From: JBAXQQ01 sp037131695
Lineage (GTDB): Bacteria; Armatimonadota; Hebobacteria; CAIYQO01
Reading direction: 5' to 3'
Assembly (NCBI GenBank): GCA_964638715.1
Contig: CAZWZF010000036.1
Location: 1-46,640 of the forward strand
Length of the DNA: 46,640 nucleotides
Position numbers and translations under genes: made by a program. A model generated the notes under the pieces. The model was not told where the DNA came from. It saw nothing but the letters and a program-made list of their open reading frames with translations, and searched no databases. Below are positions 15,386-22,871 of this stretch, piece by piece (the stretch's first letter is position 1; every line of letters begins with the position of its first letter).

Positions 15386-16647
15386 TGACCGGTTCATACT
15401 TGCCATCCGCAATTCCCACTCCCCGCCAATTGGAATACCAGGATTGGGAATTCGGAGTGTTCCTGCATTTCGGTATCCGCACTTTTTACGAAGGACATAA
15501 AGACTGGGACGGCAAACCGATGAGTCCAACAGAATTTAACCCGAAAGAGCTGGATTGCGACCAATGGGTGGCGACAGCGAAGAAAGCGGGTGTGAAATAC
15601 ATGGTGCTGGTTGCCAAGCACCATGACGGATTTGCCAACTGGCCGTCAAAATATACCGATTTCAGCGTCGCGTCATCACCATGGCAGGACGGTAAAGGCG
15701 ATGTGGTGAAAGAATTTACCAGCGCCTGCCGTCGCCACGATATGAAGAGCGGGTTATATTACTCCCCCGCCGATTGGCAGGCGCCGGTATATAATGACGA
15801 AGCGGAATACGACAATTATTTTATAAACCAGATCAGCGAAATACTCACTGGCTACGGCGAAATCGATCAGTTGTGGTTCGATGGATGCGGGTCGGAAAAC
15901 CACAATTACGATTGGGGACGCATAATAACCGAGATTCGCCGCATGCAGCCAAATATCCTGATATTCAACATGGGTGACCCTAATTACCGCTGGGTGGGCA
16001 ACGAATCCGGCATTGCGCCGATGCCATGCTGGAACACCGTCGAATCAGTTCCTTTCAGTGTGATGACCGACAAGGTAGACACCGTGAAAGACAGCGTACC
16101 GACATGGCTGCCGGCGGAATGCGACTGCATGATGCGCAACAGCAACTGGTTTTACCAGGATTATGATGTCGACACCGTTAAAGGTGTGGAAGAGTTAGTT
16201 GGCCTGTATTACTATTCGGTAGGCCGCGGCGCTAATCTGCTTATAAATATCGGTCCAGACCGGCGCGGCTTATTGCCGGAACCAGACGCTTCGCGATTAA
16301 TCGGTCTTGGCGCGGAAATTCAACGGCGATTCAGTTCACCATTCGCCGATTTCGATATGTTTACCGATTCTCACAACGGCTGGGAATACTGTACAACAGA
16401 AGATAAGTTCTTAATTGACCATGTCGTGGCAATGGAAGACCTGACAAACGGCGAACACGTGCGGAAATTCAATATCTTCGCCACCGTAACCCATGGCGGT
16501 GAAATACTGCTATATTCCGGCTTTAATATCGGTCACAAAGCCATCTGCCGATTCCCGCAAATAGCCGCCCGCAAAATAAGGTTGGAAATAACCGAGTCAG
16601 ACGGCCCGGTGCAAATGCGGGATATAAAGTTGTATAAAACAAGCTGA
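15385..16647 (+). CDS. Alpha-L-fucosidase, glycoside hydrolase family 29
   Basis: GH29 enzymes remove alpha-linked fucose by a retaining mechanism. The FGVFLHFGIRTFYEG segment (about 23-37), YMVLVAKHHDGFANWPSKYTD (about 72-92) and IDQLWFDGCGSE (about 160-171) are diagnostic. Asp166 in LWFDG is the expected nucleophile. The next segment, NLLINIGPDRRGLLPE, is also a family signature. No signal peptide is visible, so the enzyme is probably cytoplasmic. At 420 aa it is of the shorter type. It is the last gene of the gamma-subunit/foldase/fucosidase operon, an odd grouping that does not explain itself. Confidence 0.92.
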   Translation: MTGSYLPSAIPTPRQLEYQDWEFGVFLHFGIRTFYEGHKDWDGKPMSPTEFNPKELDCDQWVATAKKAGVKYMVLVAKHHDGFANWPSKYTDFSVASSPWQDGKGDVVKEFTSACRRHDMKSGLYYSPADWQAPVYNDEAEYDNYFINQISEILTGYGEIDQLWFDGCGSENHNYDWGRIITEIRRMQPNILIFNMGDPNYRWVGNESGIAPMPCWNTVESVPFSVMTDKVDTVKDSVPTWLPAECDCMMRNSNWFYQDYDVDTVKGVEELVGLYYYSVGRGANLLINIGPDRRGLLPEPDASRLIGLGAEIQRRFSSPFADFDMFTDSHNGWEYCTTEDKFLIDHVVAMEDLTNGEHVRKFNIFATVTHGGEILLYSGFNIGHKAICRFPQIAARKIRLEITESDGPVQMRDIKLYKTS

Positions 16648-16682
16648 ATAGCTCTTGATCCAATCGGGGACGGCAACAATAT

Positions 16683-16710
16683 TGTTTACTTTACATTGAA
16701 AAGTTATAAT
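16683..16710 (+). promoter_or_regulatory. Candidate promoter of the methyltransferase gene
   Basis: TATAAT (16705-16710) with TTGTTT (16683-16688) 16 bases upstream, in the short gap before 16799. Confidence 0.4.
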
Positions 16711-16798
16711 GAAACGATGGTATTACAATGAAACAGCAATTGTAATTTTGATTAAGTAAATCGTACTGATGCTGTCTTGATTTATTTAAGGAAAGCAA

Positions 16799-17578
16799 AT
16801 GCCTATCGATATTCGCATGGAAGTCGCCAAATATTATGATGCCAGCCGGGTGCCGTTTGACGACATCAGTTTCTATATCCAGCAGATGCCCAAGCCACAG
16901 GCACGCGTACTGGAATTAGGTTGTGGCACCGGTCGGGTACTGCTTCCACTTGTGGAGCACTGCGCGAATATCCATGGTCTGGATTACTCTGAAGCCATGC
17001 TGAACATTTGCCAGGAGAAACTCCAGCAGTCAGCTATTTCACCGGAACGCGCTCGTATCGACGTGGCGGATATCACCATTTTTGACATTGGTCAGCAGTT
17101 TGACTTCATCATCGCGCCTTTCCGGGTGATGCAAAACCTGGCTACAGATACCGAAGTGAACGGATTATTTCGCTGCATCCAACGGCATCTCGCACCTGGT
17201 GGCACAGCGATTTTGAATGTGTTTCGTCCATACTGGGATCAAGAACAAATGCTAAAGGAATGGTGTCGACCTGAGAAATTCAATTATGAAACCCCTGTCG
17301 ACGGCGGACACCTGCGACGATATGATCGGCTGGCACACATCACTGCTAACCCACTGGTCTGTTATCCTGAACTCATTTATCGTCTATACCAAGATGATCA
17401 ACTGGTAGATGAGGCGATATTACCCATCGCTATGAGGTGCTACTATCCAGACGAATTCCTGGCACTGATTGAAGGTCATGGCTTTCAGGTAACTGGTGCC
17501 TGGGGCGGGTATGCCGGTGAACCCTATGGTGAAGGCGGCGAGTTGGTGGTGGCATTTATGAAAAGAACGTCGGTATGA
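16799..17578 (+). CDS. Class I SAM-dependent methyltransferase
   Basis: The Rossmann-fold SAM-binding motif I is clear at about residues 37-47 (VLELGCGTGRV), followed by HGLDYSEAMLNIC (motif II, acidic residue of the second strand) and RIDVADITIFDIGQQFDFIIAPF (motifs III and IV). The acceptor substrate cannot be read; the domain resembles the broad methyltransferase 25 group. AAGGAAAG precedes the ATG. It is a single gene between the fucosidase operon and the tRNA-Arg region. Confidence 0.85.
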   Translation: MPIDIRMEVAKYYDASRVPFDDISFYIQQMPKPQARVLELGCGTGRVLLPLVEHCANIHGLDYSEAMLNICQEKLQQSAISPERARIDVADITIFDIGQQFDFIIAPFRVMQNLATDTEVNGLFRCIQRHLAPGGTAILNVFRPYWDQEQMLKEWCRPEKFNYETPVDGGHLRRYDRLAHITANPLVCYPELIYRLYQDDQLVDEAILPIAMRCYYPDEFLALIEGHGFQVTGAWGGYAGEPYGEGGELVVAFMKRTSV

Positions 17579-17701
17579 CTTCATACAAAACTTGTGTATT
17601 TCGGGGACAGGCAATTATTCGGACTACCACTGGAAAATATTAAAAGGTCTAATATTTACCGAATAAAACCCAGTCCCCTTACCCATCCATGTTAATTAAC
17701 G

Positions 17702-17735
17702 AAAAAATCCCGGGATATAAATCTCCGGGATTTGC
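17702..17735 (-). terminator. Rho-independent terminator of tRNA-Arg
   Basis: On the minus strand AATCCCGG pairs with CCGGGATT across a 10-base loop, followed by six T residues. It sits 9 bases beyond the tRNA 3' end. Confidence 0.85.
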
Positions 17736-17743
17736 TTTTTATC

Positions 17744-17818
17744 TGGTACCCCCGGCAGGATTTGAACCTGCGGTGTAGGCTTCGGAGGCCTATGCCTTAT
17801 CCACTTGGCCACGGGGGC
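17744..17818 (-). tRNA. tRNA-Arg(CCG)
   Basis: The minus strand folds as a full cloverleaf: acceptor GCCCCCG with CGGGGGT, anticodon arm TAGGC-CTCCGAA-GCCTA, T arm GCAGG-TTCAAAT-CCTGC and an encoded CCA. The loop places CCG at positions 34-36, giving arginine. The first acceptor pair is a G-U wobble, which is slightly unusual. Confidence 0.95.
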
Positions 17819-17887
17819 AACGAGGGATATCTTACGTTTTATATCCTTGAATGTCAATATTGCATTGGTTGAAGTATTATCTATTTT

Positions 17888-17951
17888 TTTACATCGATTT
17901 ATCAGGATATGAATTTTATAAAATCTTTATAATCCTGTTAATCGATGTAAA
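17888..17951. repeat. ACATCGAT foldback repeat
   Basis: ACATCGATTTATCAGGAT (17891-17908) faces ATCCTGTTAATCGATGT (17932-17948), flanked by T and A runs. It belongs to the same family as the outer arms at 11585-11685. Confidence 0.7.
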
Positions 17952-17998
17952 AATTCATATATCTGCGACTGATGAACTGTCACCCCACCGTACCAGCA

Positions 17999-18028
17999 TT
18001 GACCGATAAGCGGTATCATTAATATAAT
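17999..18028 (+). promoter_or_regulatory. hisG promoter
   Basis: TTGACC (17999-18004) and TATAAT (18023-18028) are 18 bases apart. The short leader contains a small CGCCC/GGGCG hairpin ending just before the GGAGGGA ribosome binding site. Confidence 0.65.
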
Positions 18029-18075
18029 AAGGGTGTGAACTGCGCCCGCGTTATGGGCGATGGAGGGATTTTTTA

Positions 18076-18957
18076 ATGACTGATAAACAACAATTGCGGA
18101 TTGCGCTGCCAAAAGGCTCTCTGCAAGAATCTACCTATAAATTATTTGAACGCGCCGGGTGGAAGATTTCATCATCTTCACGCTCGTATTTTCCGCGCAT
18201 GGATGATAATGAAATTAGTGCTGTATTAATTCGTGCCCAGGAAATTGCCCGTTATGTTGAAGAAGGCGTGATGGATTGCGGCCTTACCGGGCGCGATTGG
18301 GTTGCCGAAAATAATGCCGACGTGGTAGAAGTTGCCGCATTGGTATATGCCAAACAGGAAGCCAAGCCAGTACGCTGGGTAGTAGCCGTGCCGAATGAGA
18401 GCGATATGCATACAGTGAAAGACCTGGAAGGCAAAAGAATCGCCACAGAATTAGTTAACACCACCAAGCGATACCTGGAAGCCAACGGCGTAACCGCCCA
18501 TGTAGAGTTTAGCTGGGGTGCTACCGAAGCGAAAGTACCGGACCTGGTTGATGCCATTGTTGACGTTACCGAAACCGGCTCATCACTACGAGCAAACAAC
18601 CTGCGCATTATGGACACCGTTATCGAATCCGTCACCGTGCTGATAGCCAACAAGAAAAGTTGGGAAGACCCGTTCAAACGCCGCAAACTGGAACAGATGG
18701 CGATGCTGCTGCAAGGCGCACTGCGCGCAGAAGGCAGAGTTGGACTGAAGATGAACGTGCCGGAAGACAATGTAAAGCGCGTAATCAGCCTGCTGCCCAG
18801 CATGAAAGGCCCGACAATTTCAAAATTAGCCGAGAGCACCTGGGTTGCCATCGAGACCGTTATTGAAGAAAAAACCGTCCGCGAAATAATCCCGCAACTA
18901 AAAGCTGCCGGCGCTCAGGATATCATCGAATACCCGCTGAATAAAGTTATACCGTAA
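18076..18957 (+). CDS. hisG: ATP phosphoribosyltransferase, long form
   Basis: HisG joins ATP and PRPP in the first step of histidine synthesis. The family signatures are IALPKGSLQESTYKLFERAG at residues 8-27, DCGLTGRDWVAEN at about 69-81 and the PRPP-loop region DAIVDVTETGSSLRANNL at about 159-176. The 293-aa length and the C-terminal ~75 residues (VPEDNVKRVISLLPSMKGPTI onward) are the ACT-like regulatory domain of the long, hexameric form, which is feedback-inhibited by histidine and needs no HisZ. The ATG follows GGAGGGA at normal spacing. No other his gene is linked; the gene has its own promoter and terminator. Confidence 0.95.
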   Translation: MTDKQQLRIALPKGSLQESTYKLFERAGWKISSSSRSYFPRMDDNEISAVLIRAQEIARYVEEGVMDCGLTGRDWVAENNADVVEVAALVYAKQEAKPVRWVVAVPNESDMHTVKDLEGKRIATELVNTTKRYLEANGVTAHVEFSWGATEAKVPDLVDAIVDVTETGSSLRANNLRIMDTVIESVTVLIANKKSWEDPFKRRKLEQMAMLLQGALRAEGRVGLKMNVPEDNVKRVISLLPSMKGPTISKLAESTWVAIETVIEEKTVREIIPQLKAAGAQDIIEYPLNKVIP

Positions 18958-19000
18958 GAGTAATTAAAAATTAATAATTAAAAATTAATAATTACGAATT

Positions 19001-19030
19001 GCCGGTGGTTGTTTTTACTGCCGGCTTTTT
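19001..19030 (+). terminator. hisG terminator
   Basis: GCCGGTGGT pairs with ACTGCCGGC (two wobble pairs) and is followed by TTTTT. It lies behind an AT-rich repeated TTAATAATTAAAAA tract. Confidence 0.75.
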
Positions 19031-19232
19031 CCTTTAATAATTATTTCAATGTTGATATAATTTACCTGTTATTAATCAGTTAGCAAATAAATCCGAACAA
19101 AAAAAGTCATGATTTTAATTTGAAAGTTTCATAAAGGTTACTTCGATAAACTTAGTGACCAATTCTGAAAACTGAAAACCGAAAACTGAAAACTAAACAC
19201 TTGTCCAATTTATTTGGCTTAGGGAGAAAAAG

Positions 19233-19655
19233 ATGATTAAACAAATTGCGCATTTATGCATTAATACCGACCGGTTTGAGGCGATGATTGAGTTTTATCG
19301 CGATATTCTTGGCTTGCCGGTGGCATTTACGCTGGATTCACCTGTCGATGGCACACCATTCGGATATTATTTCGCCTGCGGCGAGACTACCTTTATTGAA
19401 CTGTTCGACCGCGAATTATCCAGCAAGGTATGGGGCGGCAGTGGAGAAATTATTCGCGGCAGCAACATTTCGCATTTCTGTTTTCAAGCGACAGAAATGG
19501 CGGAATACCACGAGATGTTGATTTCCAAAGGGATAGCAGTAACAGAAATCACCACCGGCATGGATCGTTCGCGCCAATGCTGGATAAAAGACCCGGACGG
19601 AAACGCGATTGAGTTGATGGAATATACTACAGATAGTTTGCAGACCAGAAAGTAA
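19233..19655 (+). CDS. VOC (glyoxalase/dioxygenase superfamily) metalloprotein
   Basis: A single 140-aa protein with the two beta-alpha-beta-beta-beta modules of the vicinal oxygen chelate fold. Candidate metal ligands fall where glyoxalase I-like proteins have them: His7 (IAHLCI), Glu56 (FIELF), His81 (ISHFCF) and Glu127 (NAIELME). The chemistry could be lactoylglutathione-lyase-like or epimerase-like; the sequence does not decide. AGGGAG precedes the start. It is a single gene followed by family A repeats. Confidence 0.8.
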   Translation: MIKQIAHLCINTDRFEAMIEFYRDILGLPVAFTLDSPVDGTPFGYYFACGETTFIELFDRELSSKVWGGSGEIIRGSNISHFCFQATEMAEYHEMLISKGIAVTEITTGMDRSRQCWIKDPDGNAIELMEYTTDSLQTRK

Positions 19656-19699
19656 GGTTAGTAATGATTTGTTTTAATTGGTTTTTGCAAAACCATGCT

Positions 19700-19915
19700 A
19701 ACTTTATTATCAACCAAACCACCCCCTGCCCCCTCCTTGTCAAGGAGGGGAGTTATGAGAGTTATTTAATAAAATAATGGCTGCTTTAATAATTAAAGCT
19801 TTTGTTTTAAACTCCACTCCTTGACAAGGAGGGGTGGCCGAAGGTCGGGGTGGTTTTCGACTACCACAAACCAACAACCGAAACATTTAATAAAATAGGT
19901 TTTGCATGAACCTCT
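19700..19915 (+). repeat. Dispersed palindromic repeat, family A, copy 2 plus a partial copy
   Basis: The part from about 19804 repeats 54-160 almost base for base, sharing CAAGGAGGGGTGGCCGAAGG, CTACCACAAACCA and ATAGGTTTTGCA. A partial copy with CTCCTTGTCAAGGAGGGG lies just before it at about 19715-19755. The element ends next to the stop codon of the minus-strand gene at 19923. Confidence 0.8.
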
Positions 19916-19922
19916 CTATATT

Positions 19923-20960
19923 CTACATTCTACTCTTTACTCTTTCATACGTTCTTTTCGCGTCATCTATGTCGGTAGAATCCATATTAAACAGAAATCG
20001 GCTATTGGGTTTTGCCATATCCATCAGGGCTTCTACTGCTTCTATAGGTTGCCAGGCGACGTTTAATACTGTTTTGCCGGCGAAGGTGTTTACGGTAAGG
20101 CGTCTGTCTGATGCGCCTAATTCGCGGTTTAATCCGCGGAAATTTGGCAGTTTTTGCAGGCCTTCGTACTGGTGGTCGGCATTGGCGCAGCAATGCAGGA
20201 AAATGCCGCCGTATTTATTGCTCATTTCCGTGAGGGTAGGCAGGCAGAACTCGTTAAACATATCGCGGGATAACGCGCCGATTTCGTCTTCTGACATGGA
20301 TATCCCCAATGCTGGTGGCGCCCAGAAGGTAGGACAATGGCACAGGTTTACATTGCCTATTTCAGCAATATAAGTATCAACAAACTTCTCGATGAATCGC
20401 CTGCATTTACCTATCAGGTTATGAACTGATTCCGGGTAATCCAGCATCGCTTCAAAAAAGTATTGTTTGTTCCATATCAGCGCGGCAACATCCAGCGGGC
20501 TTTGCATATCCGGCACACAAATAGGCACATCCGGCCCTAATTCGCTGCGCATCAGCCTTGCCAACTCAAATATTCTGCTGAATACCGGGCCATCAAGTTC
20601 CGGTTCTGGAAGGGCATCCGCATCGGCGACATCATCCAGCATGGGCATGGCAGCGGCATTTGTCGCCATATCATACACATGAATCTTGCACCCAAATGCC
20701 GACGCGAAAATGCCGGTATTGGTCTGAACTATACGGTCATATGGCACTGAGTCATCCTGCACTTCCTGCTGGTACTTCACTGCCATCTCGTATCTTTTAA
20801 TCGCTACCGGAACCCAGTCAGAAACTGGTCGGGTTGAAACCGTGAAATCACCCAACCCGCCGTCATCAATCCACGGCGTATTCATAATAACAGCATGACC
20901 GCGGAATTCTCCCGAAAAAAGGTCGGTCAAAAACTGTTTATTAGCAGAAATGGTTTTCAT
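19923..20960 (-). CDS. Uroporphyrinogen decarboxylase-like (URO-D superfamily) protein
   Basis: The protein has a URO-D/MtaA-CmuA-type TIM barrel. Segments include DVPICVPDMQSPLDVAALIW in the middle and IFLHCCANADHQYEGLQKLPNFRGLNREL, which has the His-Cys pair typical of corrinoid-linked methyltransferases in this superfamily. It is therefore more likely a methyltransferase or a family member of unknown substrate than a haem enzyme. CLPTLTEMSNKYGG fits the helix before that strand. The start follows GGGAG by about 8 bases. No haem or corrinoid gene is linked. The last codons abut the family A repeat. Confidence 0.75.
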   Translation of the reverse strand: MKTISANKQFLTDLFSGEFRGHAVIMNTPWIDDGGLGDFTVSTRPVSDWVPVAIKRYEMAVKYQQEVQDDSVPYDRIVQTNTGIFASAFGCKIHVYDMATNAAAMPMLDDVADADALPEPELDGPVFSRIFELARLMRSELGPDVPICVPDMQSPLDVAALIWNKQYFFEAMLDYPESVHNLIGKCRRFIEKFVDTYIAEIGNVNLCHCPTFWAPPALGISMSEDEIGALSRDMFNEFCLPTLTEMSNKYGGIFLHCCANADHQYEGLQKLPNFRGLNRELGASDRRLTVNTFAGKTVLNVAWQPIEAVEALMDMAKPNSRFLFNMDSTDIDDAKRTYERVKSRM

Positions 20961-21036
20961 TCATGATACTCCCAGCATGTTTTTTACATTATACCGATAA
21001 ACTACAAACTCGCACAATTATAATTGATATAAAATA

Positions 21037-21066
21037 TTGACATTTATCCCATAGATATGGCATTAT
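21037..21066 (+). promoter_or_regulatory. trp leader promoter
   Basis: TTGACA (21037-21042) and CATTAT (21061-21066) are 18 bases apart. Transcription would begin near 21073, only a few bases before the trpL ATG at 21077. The leader mRNA would thus have almost no 5' untranslated region. Confidence 0.6.
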
Positions 21067-21076
21067 TTTCCCGGTT

Positions 21077-21175
21077 ATGAAATATTTTAATTTTGCTGAC
21101 GTGAAGATTAACGAGACCGCCGCCTGGTACTGGCGACGCTGGCTTCACACGTCTGCTGGGCGCATCGACGCGTGA
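21077..21175 (+). CDS. trpL: trp leader peptide
   Basis: A 32-codon frame begins at ATG 21077 and contains three Trp codons within six (W-Y-W-R-R-W, codons 17-22). It ends in three consecutive stop codons, TGA-TAA-TAG. It precedes an antiterminator/terminator pair and trpE, the arrangement expected for ribosome-mediated attenuation. There is no Shine-Dalgarno sequence; the promoter position suggests leaderless initiation, as known for trpL of some alphaproteobacteria. A downstream in-frame GTG (codon 9) is a less likely start. Confidence 0.85.
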   Translation: MKYFNFADVKINETAAWYWRRWLHTSAGRIDA

Positions 21176-21238
21176 TAATAGATTGAATAACCACAAGATT
21201 TGCGCCCATTGCTGAATAAATAATGCAGTGGGTTTTTT
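21157..21238 (+). promoter_or_regulatory. trp attenuator: antiterminator and terminator
   Basis: TGGGCGCA (21157-21164, region 2) is the perfect complement of TGCGCCCA (21201-21208, region 3) and would form the antiterminator. CCCATTGC (21205-21212) pairs with GCAGTGGG (21225-21232) and is followed by six T residues, giving the terminator. The two stems share CCCA, so they exclude each other. CACACGTC before region 2 can pair with GACGCGTG after it (7 of 8), which would place region 2 in a loop and stands for the 1:2 hairpin. A ribosome stalled at the Trp codons would free region 2 and allow trpE transcription. Confidence 0.85.
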
Positions 21239-21259
21239 GTTTAAATGAAGGAGAAAAAT

Positions 21260-22786
21260 ATGAAAAAAGAGCTATATATTTCAGTCAGCCGTGAAGATTT
21301 TCGACGATTGGCGGTTGACCATAACGTAATTCCGGTATTCCGCGAAATGCTGGCAGATATGCACACGCCGGTTTCCGCATTCAGTCAGTTGGATGACGGA
21401 CGATTCGCTTTCCTGTTGGAAAGTGTGGAAGGCGGCGAGAATGTGGGTCGTTACAGTTTCATGGGCGGCGCACCATCAATCGTGCTGATGACAAAAGATA
21501 ACACCGTCACCATTGAAAAAGACGGGGTAAAAATAGTTCGCGAAATGCAGTCGGGAGAAGACCCGCTGACGATATTGCAAACCCTGATGGCAGAATGCAA
21601 GGTGGCGATAACTCCCGGTCTGCCGCGATTTTTCGGCGGCGCGGTTGGATACATGAGTTATGACACAGTGCGTTTTTTTGAGAAGCTGCCAAATGCGCCG
21701 ACAGATGACCTGGGATTGCCGGATAACTATTTTGTATTCACTGATGTATGTATAATTTTTGACCACGCACGCCACCGCATGCTGCTGGTGGTGAATAGCC
21801 GGGTTGATGACGGCAACGCCGATGCTGCCTATGACGCCGTGCTGGAGAAGATTGACGATCTGGTGCAGCAATTGCGAACCCCACCCGCGACCATGCCGGG
21901 CCTATGCAGCGAAGCACGCCAGACCGACCCGCAAATGAGCAGCAACATGACCCGCGAACAATATATGGACATGGTGGTGAAAGGCAAGGAATATATTGCC
22001 GCCGGCGACATCATTCAGGTGGTTCTATCGCAGCGTATGCATCGCGCCATATCGCCGCAATTGCAGGAATCGCCATTCAACCTGTACCGTGCCTTGCGCT
22101 ACCTTAATCCCTCGCCATACATGTATTACCTGTCCTACGGCGACCTGAAAATCATCGGCTCTTCACCTGAACGGCTGGTTAGCGAGGAAGAAGGCGAAGT
22201 GATAACCCGGCCCATTGCCGGCACCCGCAAGCGCGGCAGAAACGCTATTGAAGATGCCGAATTGGCGGCTGATTTACTGGCTGATGAAAAGGAATGTGCT
22301 GAACATATCATGCTGGTAGACCTGGGCAGAAACGACCTGGGCCGGGTATGCGAATTCGGCACTGTAAAAGTAGACCAGTTGATGACAGTGGAAAATTACA
22401 GCCATGTGATGCATATTGTCAGCAATGTCTGCGGCCGCTTGCGCGCCGGGTTGAATTATTTTGACGTGCTGCGCGCCTGCTTCCCCGCCGGCACCGTCAG
22501 CGGTGCGCCAAAGATACGCGCCATGGAAATTATCGACGAATTAGAGCCAACCCGCCGCGGCCCATACGCCGGCGCAATCGGCTATTTCAGCTACGCCGGC
22601 AATATGGACACCGCCATCACCATCCGCACCATGGTAGTAAAAGACGGCATCGCTTATGTCCAGGCTGGCGCCGGCATAGTCGCCGATAGCGTGCCGGAAA
22701 GCGAATACGCGGAAACGCTGAATAAAGCCCGCGCCTTGATGCACGCAATAGACTTCGCGGAAAACGCGCTTTGTGGTGAAGATTGA
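21260..22786 (+). CDS. trpE: Anthranilate synthase component I
   Basis: TrpE converts chorismate, with ammonia from TrpG, to anthranilate, the first step of tryptophan synthesis. The N-terminal region has the LLESVEGGENVGRYSF element of the Trp feedback site (about 53-68). The chorismate-binding C-terminal domain shows IGSSPERLV, RPIAGTRKRGRN, VDLGRNDLGRV, CFPAGTVSGAPKIRAMEIID and GPYAGAIGYFSY. At 508 aa it is a normal stand-alone TrpE, not a TrpEG fusion. The start is the ATG at 21260; the in-frame ATG 15 bases upstream overlaps the AAGGAG ribosome binding site. No trpG or other trp gene follows; a terminator comes at once. Attenuation control is described at the leader. Confidence 0.96.
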   Translation: MKKELYISVSREDFRRLAVDHNVIPVFREMLADMHTPVSAFSQLDDGRFAFLLESVEGGENVGRYSFMGGAPSIVLMTKDNTVTIEKDGVKIVREMQSGEDPLTILQTLMAECKVAITPGLPRFFGGAVGYMSYDTVRFFEKLPNAPTDDLGLPDNYFVFTDVCIIFDHARHRMLLVVNSRVDDGNADAAYDAVLEKIDDLVQQLRTPPATMPGLCSEARQTDPQMSSNMTREQYMDMVVKGKEYIAAGDIIQVVLSQRMHRAISPQLQESPFNLYRALRYLNPSPYMYYLSYGDLKIIGSSPERLVSEEEGEVITRPIAGTRKRGRNAIEDAELAADLLADEKECAEHIMLVDLGRNDLGRVCEFGTVKVDQLMTVENYSHVMHIVSNVCGRLRAGLNYFDVLRACFPAGTVSGAPKIRAMEIIDELEPTRRGPYAGAIGYFSYAGNMDTAITIRTMVVKDGIAYVQAGAGIVADSVPESEYAETLNKARALMHAIDFAENALCGED

Positions 22787-22820
22787 TATATTGAGATAAA
22801 TGAAGGAAATAAATGTTAAT

Positions 22821-22857
22821 CAAGTAGGCGGGGAAGTAACAACCCCGCCTATTTGCT
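22821..22857. terminator. Bidirectional terminator between trpE and the PQQ-propeller gene
   Basis: TAGGCGGGG (22825-22833) pairs with CCCCGCCTA (22843-22851). The stem extends outward through CAAG and CTTG. It serves two convergent genes. Confidence 0.8.
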
Positions 22858-22871
22858 TGAAATTTGAAAAT

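Noticed and set aside
17744..17818. tRNA-Arg as an integration site
   Set aside because: No integrase and no direct repeat of the tRNA 3' end were seen nearby.
21245..21259. Upstream ATG of trpE (adding MKEKN)
   Set aside because: The AAGGAG that serves the downstream ATG overlaps this codon, so it cannot act as ribosome binding site for it.
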